Notes: generated by a model from the sequence alone, not told the origin. DNA of 64,000 bases from Leptolyngbya sp. SIOISBB (GCA_010671905.1 JAAHII010000001.1:5518001-5582000), one strand, 5' to 3'. Shown: positions 33,268-43,772, counted from the first letter of the stretch. Program-made: numbers and translations.

Positions 33268-34326
33268 CTATCGTGATACTTGAGCTTGATAAACTTCTGC
33301 AAAAATATCCTTCAGGGCGTACTTGTATTGCCACTGAGGATAATGTTTTTGAAACTTACTGACGTCAGAAATATACCAAATATGGTCACCAATCCGGTTG
33401 TCTCCGGAATATTGATAGTTAAATTGATTGCCAGTAAACTCTTCACAAAGTGCGATGGCTTCCAACATAGAGCAATTGCTATGCCGAGAGCCCCCCAGGT
33501 TATATACCTCACCACAGCGCGGATTTTGGTAGAAATGATAGAAGGCATTTACGAGATCATAGCTATGAATATTATCTCTAACCTGTTTGCCTTTATAGCC
33601 AAAAATCGTGTAAGTCTTTCGAGCGATCGCACATTGCACTAAGTAGGCTAAGAAACCATGTAGTTCAGCTCCTGAATGCAGCGGGCCAGTCAAGCAACCA
33701 CCTCGGAAACTACCCGTCTTCATGCCGAAATAGTGACCATATTCCTGCACTAAAACATCAGCTGCTACCTTTGACGCCCCAAAGAGAGAATGTTTTGAAT
33801 GATCAATACTCATTGTTTCATCGATGCCTCGATAAAACGCATGCCCAGGCATGATTTCCCAGCGAGTATCCAATTCTTCTAAAGGAAGGTTGTTGGGCGT
33901 ATCACCATAGACTTTGTTCGTTGAGGTAAAAATGAAAACCGCCTCTGAACAAAATTGACGAGTGGCTTCTAACAAAACCAAAGTGCCGTTCGCATTGACC
34001 GTGAAATCAGTGTGTGGATCATTAGCCGCCCAGTCATGAGAAGGTTGAGCTGCGGTGTGAATAATCAACTCGATATCGGCACCATATTCTTTGAAGAGTG
34101 ATTCAATGGCGTCGCGATCTCGAATGTCAATATTTTTATGCTGATAGCGATCTCCATATTGCTCGATGAGTAACGCTTTGTTCCAACTAGTGGATGCCGC
34201 ATCGCCAAAGAATAAGGCTCGCATGTCATTGTCGATACCGACAATATTGAAGCCTAACCCCGCAAAGAAATGCACAGATTGAGACCCAATCAACCCTGCA
34301 GAACCTGTGATTATAACAGTACCCAT
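33268..34326 (-). CDS. Nucleotide-sugar epimerase/dehydratase, CDP-paratose 2-epimerase-like (1)
   Basis: 352 residues from the ATG at 34326. Extended SDR: NAD site [11 protein letters not shown], then [25 protein letters not shown], a conserved [16 protein letters not shown] and Y-N-L-G-G-S-R. The last motifs match CDP-paratose/tyvelose 2-epimerase relatives. The YxxxK catalytic motif reads F-G-A-S-K, so the usual catalytic Tyr is Phe; this seems typical for this sub-clade. It probably acts on a nucleotide sugar for the surface polysaccharide made by this cluster. Translationally coupled to rfbB (adjacent stop and start). Confidence 0.85.
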   Translation of the reverse strand: MGTVIITGSAGLIGSQSVHFFAGLGFNIVGIDNDMRALFFGDAASTSWNKALLIEQYGDRYQHKNIDIRDRDAIESLFKEYGADIELIIHTAAQPSHDWAANDPHTDFTVNANGTLVLLEATRQFCSEAVFIFTSTNKVYGDTPNNLPLEELDTRWEIMPGHAFYRGIDETMSIDHSKHSLFGASKVAADVLVQEYGHYFGMKTGSFRGGCLTGPLHSGAELHGFLAYLVQCAIARKTYTIFGYKGKQVRDNIHSYDLVNAFYHFYQNPRCGEVYNLGGSRHSNCSMLEAIALCEEFTGNQFNYQYSGDNRIGDHIWYISDVSKFQKHYPQWQYKYALKDIFAEVYQAQVSR

Positions 34327-34382
34327 CTCACACCCCTCTTAAGCAAAACAACGCGATCTTCAAAAGTTACTACAGCGTTAAT

Positions 34383-35069
34383 TTATTGCCGTGGACTATA
34401 TGGCTTAGACGCTTGAACAAACATCTGTCCGCCTAACAATTTCCAGGCGATTGGCAACTTTAAATACAGTCTCAACATCCATGCTGCAGACGGTCTGCCC
34501 TTAGTCGAAAACGGTAAAAATCTGGGTATCAGGGTATCAATGCGAAAATCGAGTGCCTTTAATACTTCGAGCAACGACTGATGGGTGATGGGCAAGTAGT
34601 GATCGATGAAATCGAAATATTCTCTATATGAGTATTTGAAGTTAGGCTGGATAACCAGCAAAGAACCACCAGGCTTCAATTTCTGAAAGCAGAAATCAAG
34701 GACTTCAAACAACTGATCTTGGTCAGCCAAATGCTCGAAAAAATTGGAGACGAAAATAATATCGAAAAAATTATTCTCAACCTTCTCCCGTTGGTGGATA
34801 TCCAAAATATCAATATTCATGATGTCGACATTTGGATTGGCGAACAGATGACAGTCGGGATTGAGATCGATTAAATGCTTGGAGGATGCTGAAATCTGAT
34901 TAATGAATTCACAATAGCCTCCTGCAATATCGAGAACTACAGCATCAGTTGAAACATACTTTTGTAGAAAATCTTGGATAAGAACATTCCACAGAAGCAG
35001 TTTGGATCTTTGTTGTTGGCTATCAAACCGATTTTCGTATAAACGTTTTAGATATTCTGCCTTATTCAC
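34383..35069 (-). CDS. Class I SAM-dependent methyltransferase
   Basis: 228 residues from the ATG at 35069. Methyltransferase motif I V-V-L-D-I-A-G-G-Y-C-E-F (D-x-A-G-G-x-G-like), motif II D-L-N-P-D, then I-D-I-L-D-I and F-D-I-I-F-V-S-N-F-F-E-H-L (post-motif II), and L-K-P-G-G-S-L-L-V-I-Q-P. Methyltransferase_11/23 type. In this context it most likely methylates a sugar or lipid carrier in polysaccharide synthesis; that is inferred from neighbours only. Confidence 0.85.
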   Translation of the reverse strand: MNKAEYLKRLYENRFDSQQQRSKLLLWNVLIQDFLQKYVSTDAVVLDIAGGYCEFINQISASSKHLIDLNPDCHLFANPNVDIMNIDILDIHQREKVENNFFDIIFVSNFFEHLADQDQLFEVLDFCFQKLKPGGSLLVIQPNFKYSYREYFDFIDHYLPITHQSLLEVLKALDFRIDTLIPRFLPFSTKGRPSAAWMLRLYLKLPIAWKLLGGQMFVQASKPYSPRQ

Positions 35070-35217
35070 TTTGAGATCCCAAGCACGAATTTGAATATGT
35101 CAAGTTACAGATTTTATATGCTTTAGAGTACCATGCCGGATTAGTATTAAAACCATTGTCATCCTAGTAATGGTTTCAGCATATTGTCATATGTTAGCAA
35201 CCATTTATAGATGTCCT

Positions 35218-36234
35218 CTACTGTATTTTTGAGGGGGAGTATTGCGGTCGCCATCCAGTCTTTTCCTCTATTTTCTTCGTGTCCATAATAAACAGAGGAA
35301 CGTCACCAGGCCGTTCATCATTGACTGGCTCAATTTCAATTTCTGTTTGTGTGAGCTGCTGGCAAAGTTGAGTTGTTTCAAGCAAAGATAAACTGCTGTT
35401 TGTCCCTCCCCCGACATTTAAGACGCTGCCATCTAAATTATTGAAATGAGTCAACTGATACTCTACTAAATCTAATAAGTCATTGACGTGGAGCAGATCT
35501 CTGACTTGTTTGCCACTGCCGCCATAGCCGATATACTTCAACGACTTTCGATAGTGATGGGCGGCGACCCATAAAACAAACACTCCTTGATCAACTTTGC
35601 CCATTTGCCAAGGACCTGTGACTACTCCACATCGGTTAATGATGGCTGCTAAGCCGTAGGCATGGCGATATTCTTCGATCAATAATTCTGAGGCTAGTTT
35701 TGTCGTCCCATACAAGCTGCGATATCCCTGTAACGAAAATGCTTCCGATACCCCTTCAATAGATAAACCAGGAAGCATTTGTTGGGGCGCGATCTCATAT
35801 CGAGTGGGGCTTTCGACTAGTTTGATGGCCTTTAAAGGCTCAATAGGATAAACCCGGCTGGTTGATAAAAATAAGAGCTTTGCTTGGGTCTTTCGAGCTA
35901 GCTCTAAAATATTGATTGTGCCCACTAAATTAGTTTGGAGCACATAGTCAGGCGCGGAAAACCCAGCTAAAACTGATGGCTCCGCAGAGCAATCAATGAT
36001 GATATCGACATCGAAAACAGTGGGATCAAGATCGCTGGAGAGACGAATATCGCCGTGGGCAAAAAGAATGCCAGCTGATTTGAGTCGACTAAGATTTAGC
36101 TCAGAACCGCGTCTTCTCAAGTTGTCTAAACAGGTGATTTCCCACTGGGGAAATCTTTGCTTCAAGCCAATCGCAAGAGAGCTGCCGATGAATCCAGAAC
36201 CACCACATATTAGCAGCTTGCTAATATCACCCAT
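35218..36234 (-). CDS. Nucleotide-sugar epimerase/dehydratase, CDP-paratose 2-epimerase-like (2)
   Basis: 338 residues from the ATG at 36234. Rossmann motif L-I-C-G-G-S-G-F-I-G-S-S, C-S-A-E-P-S-V-L-A-G, L-S-T-S-R-V-Y-P, catalytic S-L-Y-G-T-T-K (YxxxK intact), G-Y-G-G-S-G-K-Q-V-R-D-L-L-H-V-N-D-L and L-N-V-G-G-G. It is a second member of the same family as the product at 33268 but with the Tyr kept. The C terminus ends shortly after T-G-W-R-P-Q-Y-S-P-S, a little short for the family. Its start overlaps the end of the GtrA-GT2 gene by 8 bases, so the two are co-translated. Confidence 0.85.
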   Translation of the reverse strand: MGDISKLLICGGSGFIGSSLAIGLKQRFPQWEITCLDNLRRRGSELNLSRLKSAGILFAHGDIRLSSDLDPTVFDVDIIIDCSAEPSVLAGFSAPDYVLQTNLVGTINILELARKTQAKLLFLSTSRVYPIEPLKAIKLVESPTRYEIAPQQMLPGLSIEGVSEAFSLQGYRSLYGTTKLASELLIEEYRHAYGLAAIINRCGVVTGPWQMGKVDQGVFVLWVAAHHYRKSLKYIGYGGSGKQVRDLLHVNDLLDLVEYQLTHFNNLDGSVLNVGGGTNSSLSLLETTQLCQQLTQTEIEIEPVNDERPGDVPLFIMDTKKIEEKTGWRPQYSPSKIQ

Positions 36235-37534
36235 TGATTTTTACCATTTTCTTGCGCTTGCTACGATGATAATCTCCTCTAGACAGGTGTTTCTCTAGCC
36301 AAATATAGAGAACAATAAATAAATATCGGCTCCCCATTTCTTTGATTTTGAGCTTAGAAATACCCGATTTTCGATTTTTCCAAATGATGGGAATGCTGGT
36401 GTATGAGTAGCCCCTAGTGATAGCTTTGAGAGGCAGCTCAACCGTTAGATTGAAATGATGGGAAATTAAAGGAGAAATCCCTTCAATGACTTCTCGCCGA
36501 TAAATCTTAAATGCATTAGTTGTGTCATTGAACCCTAGCGCAAACATGATTTGGATAAATAGATTTGCTAAGCGGTTAATGATCAACTTGTGCAAGGGAT
36601 AGTCAATGACTTTTCCCCCTTTGATAAATCGTGAACCAAAGACACAGTCATATCCTTCTTGTAGCGTGTAGTAATAACGGATAATGTCTTCGGGAACATC
36701 TGAGCCATCGGCCATCACAATTGCAACGGCATCTCCTTGAAAATTTTCTAAGCCGCACCGAACGGCAAACCCAAACCCATTGGGATAATAGTTATTGATA
36801 TAGCGAACGTGAGGATTGGTCGCACTAAGCTCTATTAACAAATCTTCGGTGCGATCGCGGCTGTTGTCATTAACCACCAAAATCTCGTAGGACAATCCTG
36901 CATCGTAGAGTACATCAGAAATGTGCTCCACTGTGGCCACAATTGATCCTTCCTCGTTATAGGCCGGCATGACGATAGACAGTCGTAGATTTGAACCAGC
37001 AGAGGCATCTTCGAGTTGCCGGTTAGAGAGCTGATCGGTGACTCCTGGCGATAGTCCTTCTGGCAGGTAAACAGCAGGCTGTCGATGACGACTAGCATTG
37101 CCTGGAATGTCATTATGAGAACGATTGAAAACGAGGCGATCGCTCAACACATAATTAATAGCGGCACCCGCTAAAACGCCGATAAGTGTATTAATTAAAT
37201 AATTGACGCCAAAATAGTCAAGTAATGGAAAAATCAGTAAAACCCTAAGTGACAGGGCTGCGCCAGCCGAAAAGTGATAAAGCGGGAGTTGTTCTAAAAT
37301 TATCTTCTTCAGGCTCCATCTGCCGCCCGGCCATACCCAAATTCGATAGATAAAGAAGCTGAAGATCAGCGATAACTCAATGGCGACAAGATTGGCAATA
37401 TTCCGGAGAAAAGCAGTATCGAAACCTAAGTACGCAATTGCAACATGAATCAACAGCAAATTGAAGAGAGCTGCTACTCCACCGCCTGCTAGAAATTTTG
37501 TGATTTTTGCAAGGGGTAATCTATTCATCTGCAA
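36227..37534 (-). CDS. GtrA domain fused to a family 2 glycosyltransferase
   Basis: 435 residues; the start at 37534 or the second Met two codons on are both possible. Residues ~10-125 carry four hydrophobic helices typical of GtrA (F-L-A-G-G-G-V-A-A-L-F-N-L-L-L-I, Y-R-I-W-V-W, and I-N-Y-V-L-S-D-R-L-V-F near the end). Residues ~165-390 form a GT2 domain with SIVMPAYNEEGSIVATVEHI, V-V-N-D-N-S-R-D-R-T, V-A-I-V-M-A-D-G-S-D-V-P (DxD-like) and F-G-S-R-F-I-K-G-G. GT2 enzymes of this type charge polyprenyl phosphate with a sugar, and GtrA flips it. The order GtrA then GT2 is the reverse of the more usual arrangement. Confidence 0.9.
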   Translation of the reverse strand: MQMNRLPLAKITKFLAGGGVAALFNLLLIHVAIAYLGFDTAFLRNIANLVAIELSLIFSFFIYRIWVWPGGRWSLKKIILEQLPLYHFSAGAALSLRVLLIFPLLDYFGVNYLINTLIGVLAGAAINYVLSDRLVFNRSHNDIPGNASRHRQPAVYLPEGLSPGVTDQLSNRQLEDASAGSNLRLSIVMPAYNEEGSIVATVEHISDVLYDAGLSYEILVVNDNSRDRTEDLLIELSATNPHVRYINNYYPNGFGFAVRCGLENFQGDAVAIVMADGSDVPEDIIRYYYTLQEGYDCVFGSRFIKGGKVIDYPLHKLIINRLANLFIQIMFALGFNDTTNAFKIYRREVIEGISPLISHHFNLTVELPLKAITRGYSYTSIPIIWKNRKSGISKLKIKEMGSRYLFIVLYIWLEKHLSRGDYHRSKRKKMVKING

Positions 37535-38169
37535 TCTTGGAGGTTACGAGTAGTCGTTAATCACAGATACATTATGGCTTCGTTTGGTTAGAGACAGCCC
37601 TTTGCCTGGGCACCAAGCCTATAGGACGACTCCGCTTCCTCACGAATTTTAGAAACGCTGTATCGAAGATGCCTTAGAGTTTATCAGAATTTATGGTGGG
37701 ATATAATTAGAGCTATCTAATTGGCAAGTCAATGATCAGGGCTCACTGGGTATCATTAAACCCGCCCGTTAATTTTGGCTTGGCTTTCAAGGCTTCGACT
37801 CTCCTAGGATGAGCCTCTGAGGATAAGCAGCAGTCGGAGAAATACGCGAGCGAAGACTTTGTAGGAATAGACTGACGGGGCTACGGCATTCGTAGTACCT
37901 AACCTGACAGTTTTTGCTCCTTCATGCTTGCGCTTTCTGCCTGGTTCTCAGACGTGTTCGAACGATCGTTATCGGATGCTGTTGTCTTGACAAGAGCAGG
38001 AAAGTATTGAAGGCATCCCAATTATGTAAGTCCAGGTTTGAGACAATTTTCCACGTCCTTGATTGACACAGGCTTTATGTCTGGTTGCTCGTGCTTATTT
38101 CAAAACTTGGGTACCCCTGTTTAAGTATTAGAGATTCTCAGCTACTGTCCATTAGCTATAAAAGTAGGA
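37535..38169. other. Divergent intergenic region of the polysaccharide cluster
   Basis: About 635 bp between the minus-strand cluster and the GT-C-like gene, presumably holding promoters for both. No repeat, ORF with signature or clear hairpin was recognised. Confidence 0.5.
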
Positions 38170-40449
38170 ATGGGTTTTAGAATGCCTCGCTCCACTCGCT
38201 TTTTTGCCAGCATCATGGCTGTCTTTTTGCTACTGGTTGGAATCTCATTCACCAGGGTTAATGCTTCACCAACTTTGCCAGCCAGTGATTATGCTTTGAC
38301 TGGTAATTTTATGGCGGTCAAATCAACATCAGCAACGCAGGCTTCCCAAAGGCTGCAATGGCAATCATTGGATGCGGGGATACAGACGACTGGCACTCTG
38401 ACATCTTCAGAATTCAAGGCCCCTAAACGCCTCCGCTTGCAAGTGTCAGGCTTTCCTAATGTCCCAAATATTGCTCTTTTACTCGAGCGAAGTGGAACTG
38501 GTGAATACATTAGGCTCGTTGCGAATGATTCTGGCCATCAATGGCAACAGCATACTTGGCATATTCCCAATTCCTGGTTAGGCAAAATGGTTAGGCTGAA
38601 AGCCATTGATGCATCAGAAGTAACAAATATCTGGCTGGGGGTTAGTGAACCGTTAGGCACACATTGGCTCAGTGAATATCATTCTGGAATGGGTACAATC
38701 GCGCTTTGGTTGCGGTACACCTTGCATTTTTTACTATTCATTCTGCCAGGAATAGTCATCTTTAAGCGCTGGCTATATGATAGATTGAGTCGGCCAGAAG
38801 TTAGTGTTTTATACCTTATTGGAATCGTTTCGCTGATAGGATACTGTATCTTTTGGTTATATTGGGTCAATCACATCTTAGGTATAGTTGTAAGTAGTCT
38901 TTTCCTGTTAGGAACCCTAATTGAAATCTATCGCACTCTTCGAGATAGATCTTTGCAGACACTTATCAGGCTCCCAGATATATTTTTCCCTTTGTGTCTA
39001 ATCTATTTGATCGGTTCCTTGTACCTTGGCATTCTATACCTTTATTCTCATCCTTCAGAATTTAGTACTTGGATTGCCAATTTTCGGTTCTTTTGGCCAA
39101 AGCCACCCGACAACGTATTGCCTTACCAGTTTGCCGATCTTCTTTACTTCGGCCAAGATCCAAGGCCATTATGGGAAGGATGGCAAAGTAGTGATCGTCC
39201 TCCATTACAGTCCGGCATTGTCTTAATCCAACGAGCGTTTATTGGCCTGATCTTTCCAAAGACATCAGTACTTTCTTATCAAATAATCGCGACGATTTCT
39301 CAATGCAGTTGGATTGCCGCTGTCTGGGCATTATGTCGCCAGCTAAAACTCAGTTACTCACAAATTTCTACTGTTCTAATTCTTTGTACTAGTTCCGGTT
39401 TCTTCTTGTTTAATAGCTTGTTCGTATGGCCTAAATTGCTGGCAGCAGCTTTAAGCTGCACCCTATTTATACTCGTTGTACAAGCTCTTCAGGGTGTCAG
39501 CAAACCTACAGTCTTCTGGGCAGTATCTGTAGGAATCTGTACCGGTTTAGGATTGATGGCACATAGTGGTGTCGTTTTTACAATCATTCCAGCTTTAATG
39601 ATTATGATTGTGCTTGTGCGAAAGATCGGCTTGCGACAGGTTGGACTTATTGTCTGCACAATTACTCTAACTATTACTCCCTGGATAGGGTATCAGAAGC
39701 TATACGAACCACCAGGAAATCGACTATTGAAATGGCACTTAGCAGGGGTTGCTGAGATTGATGATCGTTCCTTTCATCGAGCATTAATTGAGGAATATCA
39801 AGATCTAGGATTAAAGGCTTCCTGGAGTTACAAGCTCGATAACTTTCAACATTTATTCGAAAGTCAAACTGCTGCCAAAAATTATAAAATATGGCCTTTT
39901 TATCAAGCTCAACGGATTAATGAGTTTTTTGGGATCTTCTTTGCCCTAAGTATACTCAATATTGGCTGGTTGTTGATGGCGATTAATTGGACTCGCCGTC
40001 AAATGTTTAATGCAAACATTTCAAATAAGCAGCAAAATTTATTATTCTTTTTGCCAGCTTTAGGCATATTGGGATTGGTGACCTGGTGTTTGTTGATGTT
40101 TGGGCCTGGCCACAACGTAATCATCGTCCATGCCGGATCATATGGAACGATGCTGGTTCTATTTGTCGGCTTAGGAGTCTGGTTAGCAAAATCTCCGGCT
40201 TGGCTTAAGTCTGTTGCCCTGGCAGCACAGTTGGTGCTCTTTTTAATTGCTTGGATTCTGCCACCGCCGCCATTACCCTTAGGTGTGCCACTTCAAAATA
40301 CTGTCACCTTAGATAAGATCACTAATCTATATCCTCGTCCTAACTGGTTTATCGGCATTTATGTGCTGTTGTTTGCTGGACTTATTGTCATGACATTGCT
40401 GAGAATGGTTCGGTTAGATTCCATGCCTCGCATATCTTCAAGAAATTGA
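38170..40449 (+). CDS. Polytopic membrane protein, GT-C/ArnT-like glycosyltransferase candidate
   Basis: 759 residues from the ATG at 38170; the ATG at 38182 (MPRSTRFF) is also possible, because AGGA touches the first one. A signal-like helix leads into an exported beta-rich domain (~35-165), followed by about twelve to thirteen hydrophobic helices. A loop with F-W-P-K-P-P-D-N-V-L-P-Y-Q-F and W-Q-S-S-D-R-P-P-L-Q-S-G resembles the first acidic/aromatic loop of GT-C enzymes such as ArnT/PMT relatives. Those use polyprenyl-phosphate sugars, which the GtrA-GT2 product could supply. Family assignment is not firm. Oriented away from the other cluster genes. Confidence 0.75.
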   Translation: MGFRMPRSTRFFASIMAVFLLLVGISFTRVNASPTLPASDYALTGNFMAVKSTSATQASQRLQWQSLDAGIQTTGTLTSSEFKAPKRLRLQVSGFPNVPNIALLLERSGTGEYIRLVANDSGHQWQQHTWHIPNSWLGKMVRLKAIDASEVTNIWLGVSEPLGTHWLSEYHSGMGTIALWLRYTLHFLLFILPGIVIFKRWLYDRLSRPEVSVLYLIGIVSLIGYCIFWLYWVNHILGIVVSSLFLLGTLIEIYRTLRDRSLQTLIRLPDIFFPLCLIYLIGSLYLGILYLYSHPSEFSTWIANFRFFWPKPPDNVLPYQFADLLYFGQDPRPLWEGWQSSDRPPLQSGIVLIQRAFIGLIFPKTSVLSYQIIATISQCSWIAAVWALCRQLKLSYSQISTVLILCTSSGFFLFNSLFVWPKLLAAALSCTLFILVVQALQGVSKPTVFWAVSVGICTGLGLMAHSGVVFTIIPALMIMIVLVRKIGLRQVGLIVCTITLTITPWIGYQKLYEPPGNRLLKWHLAGVAEIDDRSFHRALIEEYQDLGLKASWSYKLDNFQHLFESQTAAKNYKIWPFYQAQRINEFFGIFFALSILNIGWLLMAINWTRRQMFNANISNKQQNLLFFLPALGILGLVTWCLLMFGPGHNVIIVHAGSYGTMLVLFVGLGVWLAKSPAWLKSVALAAQLVLFLIAWILPPPPLPLGVPLQNTVTLDKITNLYPRPNWFIGIYVLLFAGLIVMTLLRMVRLDSMPRISSRN

Positions 40450-40683
40450 GAGAAATGCTAAGCGGCAATGCCGAGGTAATGCGTCTTTATCACTGTGAGC
40501 TTCTGGTTGACCGGCCTCGGCCCACGCAGTTTGCAATTCGGCAACGGTGATATCTTCAGTCCAGGTGTTCTGTGGGTTAACGGCGATGGTAATGGCATCA
40601 AAAGCGAAGGTCAGCTCAAAATATCTCACCTTGGCGTCGCCACAAGTTTGCATCAAAGGCTCGGTAGAGCCCGTTGTTTCCAT
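40438..40683 (-). pseudogene. pstS remnant downstream of pstB1
   Basis: An open minus-strand stretch contains A-F-D-A-I-T-I-A-V-N-P-Q-N-T-W, T-E-D-I-T-V-A-E-L-Q-T-A-W and a scrambled tail. This corresponds to the middle of PstS/SphX-type phosphate-binding proteins (compare [16 protein letters not shown] and [10 protein letters not shown] in the gene at 43962). The beginning and end are missing. It overlaps the end of the membrane protein gene by 12 bases. Confidence 0.72.
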
Positions 40684-40689
40684 TCTTAG

Positions 40690-41047
40690 GGCGTTGCTTA
40701 GAACCTATCGGAAAACCTCAGCTGAGGGAAACGTGATGACGGTACTAGCAAGCTATAGCGGAGCTAAATAGTTCTCTGATTTCTTCTACCAGCGAATCAG
40801 CAACCGTCGAAACCGATCATCCGGTTACGGTTTCACCTTAAAACTCACACTGCTACAAACACATCCGTTTTCGGATAGATTCTCGGTGGTGACAGGGGCG
40901 ATCTTGTCTTTATCTGATTTCTCACGACCAGTTGGTAAAAATCACCGCATCTTTGTCCAGATTCTCGCAGTGACTTTTTGCAGCCTGTTCAATCACAAAT
41001 GGATAAGTCGAATTAGATTGTACAGACAGAGAGATGACTCACTCAAA
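40690..41047. other. Intergenic stretch downstream of pstB1
   Basis: About 360 bp with no recognisable gene; probably the remains of further pst-related sequence or untranslated region. No strong terminator hairpin was found by eye. Confidence 0.4.
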
Positions 41048-41872
41048 CTAACCAAAGCGCCCCGATACATAATCCCTCGTGGCTTCATGCTGAGGATGTT
41101 TGAAAATGTTTTCGGTGGCGTCGTACTCAACCAAATAGCCAACCTTGCTACCCGAGTCAGTTGCTTCAGCGTTGTAGAAAGCCGTTTTGTCAGACACGCG
41201 AGTGGCTTGCTGCATGTTGTGGGTCACGATCACGATGGTGTATTTCTCTTTGAGCTGGTGCATCAATTCTTCAATCTTGAGGGTGGAGATGGGATCCAGG
41301 GCCGAACAGGGCTCATCCATCAAAATCACCTCAGGGGCGATCGCGATCGCGCGGGCAATACAAAGACGTTGCTGTTGTCCTCCCGAGATTGATAGGCCGC
41401 TCTCCTTGAGTTTGTCCTTCACTTCATCCCACAGGGCAGCACTGCGCAGTGACCGTTCCACTAGCTCATCCATGTCGCCCTGGTAGCCGTTAACGCGAGC
41501 ACCAAAGGCAATGTTGTCATAGATCGATTTGGGGAACGGGTTAGGCTTTTGAAACACCATGCCCACCCGGCGACGCAACTCCGTTGGGTCAACCCCCTTA
41601 CTGTAAATATCTTGGCCGTGAAAGGTAATGCGCCCGCCGATATGAGCGCCCTGAATTAAATCGTTGAGGCGATTGAAGCACCGTAACACCGTGCTCTTAC
41701 CGCAGCCAGACGGGCCAATAAAAGCGGTGATTTTATTGACGGGAATCTCCAAATTTACCCCACGCACTGCCTTAAAGGAGCCGTAGTAATAATCGGTGTT
41801 TTCGACCCGAAAGATACTCTGTTGCTCAGTAGCAGCGGTGGCAAAAGATTGTTCAGATTGCATGGGAGTCAC
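41048..41872 (-). CDS. pstB: Phosphate ABC transporter ATPase, operon 1
   Basis: 274 residues from the ATG at 41872. Walker [11 protein letters not shown]-loop [11 protein letters not shown], signature [10 protein letters not shown], Walker [14 protein letters not shown], and T-H-N-M-Q-Q-A-x-R. The [10 protein letters not shown] and the C-terminal D-Y-V-S-G-R-F-G are PstB hallmarks. The N-terminal [13 protein letters not shown] matches too. It energises inorganic phosphate import through PstC/PstA. Last gene of the minus-strand operon. Confidence 0.96.
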   Translation of the reverse strand: MTPMQSEQSFATAATEQQSIFRVENTDYYYGSFKAVRGVNLEIPVNKITAFIGPSGCGKSTVLRCFNRLNDLIQGAHIGGRITFHGQDIYSKGVDPTELRRRVGMVFQKPNPFPKSIYDNIAFGARVNGYQGDMDELVERSLRSAALWDEVKDKLKESGLSISGGQQQRLCIARAIAIAPEVILMDEPCSALDPISTLKIEELMHQLKEKYTIVIVTHNMQQATRVSDKTAFYNAEATDSGSKVGYLVEYDATENIFKHPQHEATRDYVSGRFG

Positions 41873-41906
41873 TCTCTTAACACAATGAGTTTTAAAGCAG
41901 TTAGCG

Positions 41907-42828
41907 CTAACGGGAACTTTGGAAGCGATTACGGATAAAAATGGCAGTGGAATTCATCACCAGCAGCAGGATCATCAGCACGATAATGGCCGAAGCGGCG
42001 ATCGCATGAAACTCCTCTTGCGGTCGGCTCACCCAGTTAAAGATCTGAATTGGCAATGCTGTAAAAGCTGGTTCCTGCAAGCCTTCGATCGTGAGTGTAG
42101 GCGCAAAGGGCACGAATGCTGCTGCCCCGACTGCAATGATGGGAGCCGTTTCCCCAATCGCTCGTGACAAGGCCAAAATCGTCCCCGTCATAATGCCAGG
42201 AATAGCTTGAGGTAAAACGTGGGTACGCACCGTCTGCCAGCGCGTCGCGCCCAACGCCATGCCCGCCTGTCGAATGCTGTCCGGCACTGCCTTTAACGCT
42301 TCGCGAGTCGCCACAATAATCACCGGCAGGATGAGTAGCGCCAGGGTCAACCCCCCAGACAAAATACTGCGTCCACCCGTCGCAAATATAAACAGACGAG
42401 CGAATACAAACAAGCCCAGTAGACCATAGATAATGGAAGGCACCGCCGCCAGATTACTGATATTGATTTCAACAACCTGAGCGAATTTGTTGTTCTGAGC
42501 AAACTCCTGTAAGAAGATTCCAGTGCCAATGCCAATCGGAATCGAGACTGCTGCCGTGATGATGAGCAAAAAAATTGATCCCAAAAAAGCTGGCCAGATT
42601 CCAGCTCGATCAGGTTGTCGAGAGGGTGGCGCCTGTAAGAATTCAAAAGCTGAGAGTGGGCAGCCCCGACACCAAAATACCGATGATCAGTACGGTCAAA
42701 ACGATCAGACCAGAAAAAGTCGCAATCCAGGCGATGGTCTGGAAAATCCGATCAGTTTTGTAGCGGCTTTGCAGTTGCGGCTTGTAATCACTGCTGCCAG
42801 AAATAGCTGAGTTTTGAGAGGAGGTCAT
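41907..42828 (-). pseudogene. pstA: Phosphate ABC transporter permease PstA, operon 1, frameshifted
   Basis: The first frame (ATG at 42828, MTSSQNSAIS) covers an N-terminal cytoplasmic part and one membrane helix, then stops at 42643 after L-P-T-L-S-F. The rest ([20 protein letters not shown], the EAA-like loop [19 protein letters not shown], and four more helices) is in another frame up to 41907. Three instead of four A in 42645-42648 give [21 protein letters not shown], a normal PstA join. Reconstructed length ~306 residues. Its upstream end meets pstC with a 1-base overlap. Confidence 0.88.
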
Positions 42829-43772
42829 TATTCGTACTTCTCCTGATACTTACGCACAAACCAGTAGCTAATAAGATTCAACACCAGGGTGATAACGAAC
42901 AAAGTCATACCCACCGCAAACAGCGTTTTGAACTCTAGGGAACCATAGGGAGCATCGCCTTTGGTTACTTGCACAATAAACGACGTCATCGTCTGGATAG
43001 AAACCCTGGGGTCAAGCGTCAACGTTGGGCTTTGCCCCGCCGCCAAGGTCACGATCATGGTTTCGCCCACGGCTCTCGATACGCCCAAAATAATCGCCGA
43101 CACAATTCCTGAAAGCGCTGACGGCAGTACAACGCCGAGAATCGTTTCTCGCTTGGTTGTGCCCAAGGCGTAAGATCCTTGCCGCAAGCTATTTGGCACT
43201 GCAAAAATGGCATCTTCACTCAAGGAGGCGATCGTCGGCAAAATGGCAAATCCGAGCACGATGCCAGCGCTCAGCGCATTAAACACCTGCATACCAGGGA
43301 TAAAAGACCGCAAAAATGGCGTCACCAGCAACAGGGCAAAGTAACCAAAGACCACCGTGGGCACTCCAGCCAGCACCTCTAGCGCGGGCTTCAGAAAAGC
43401 TCTTGCCCTTCTGGGCGCATATTCACTCAGACAAACGGCGGATAGCAACCCCAAAGGTATCGCAATCAATAGACCAACGACTGAGGTTAAAAAAGTTCCA
43501 CAAAGCAGAACAATAACGCCAAACTCCGGGTTAGCAAACAGAGGTGTCCAGCGAGTAGATGTAAAAAACTCGACTGGGGAAACCTCTATAAAGAACTCGA
43601 TAGTTTCAAAAATGAGTGTGAAAACGATGCCAAAGGTGGTGAACACCGACACCATGGCAAACGCGCCGAACAATATCACCACAGCTTTCTGCGACATCTT
43701 GCTGGCGGAACGATTGGGCTTCCAGAGGTCACTCTGGTCAACTCCTGTATCAGGGAAAACGCTTTGAGCCAT
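42828..43772 (-). CDS. pstC: Phosphate ABC transporter permease PstC, operon 1
   Basis: 314 residues from the ATG at 43772. Six predicted membrane helices. P-V-E-F-F-T-S-T-R-W-T-P-L-F, the E-V-L-A-G-V-P-T-V-V-F-G-Y-F-A segment, and the binding-protein-dependent permease loop A-V-P-N-S-L-R-Q-G-S-Y-A-L-G-T-T-K-R-E-T are typical of PstC. It forms the channel with PstA. The stop codon overlaps the pstA start by one base. Confidence 0.93.
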   Translation of the reverse strand: MAQSVFPDTGVDQSDLWKPNRSASKMSQKAVVILFGAFAMVSVFTTFGIVFTLIFETIEFFIEVSPVEFFTSTRWTPLFANPEFGVIVLLCGTFLTSVVGLLIAIPLGLLSAVCLSEYAPRRARAFLKPALEVLAGVPTVVFGYFALLLVTPFLRSFIPGMQVFNALSAGIVLGFAILPTIASLSEDAIFAVPNSLRQGSYALGTTKRETILGVVLPSALSGIVSAIILGVSRAVGETMIVTLAAGQSPTLTLDPRVSIQTMTSFIVQVTKGDAPYGSLEFKTLFAVGMTLFVITLVLNLISYWFVRKYQEKYE

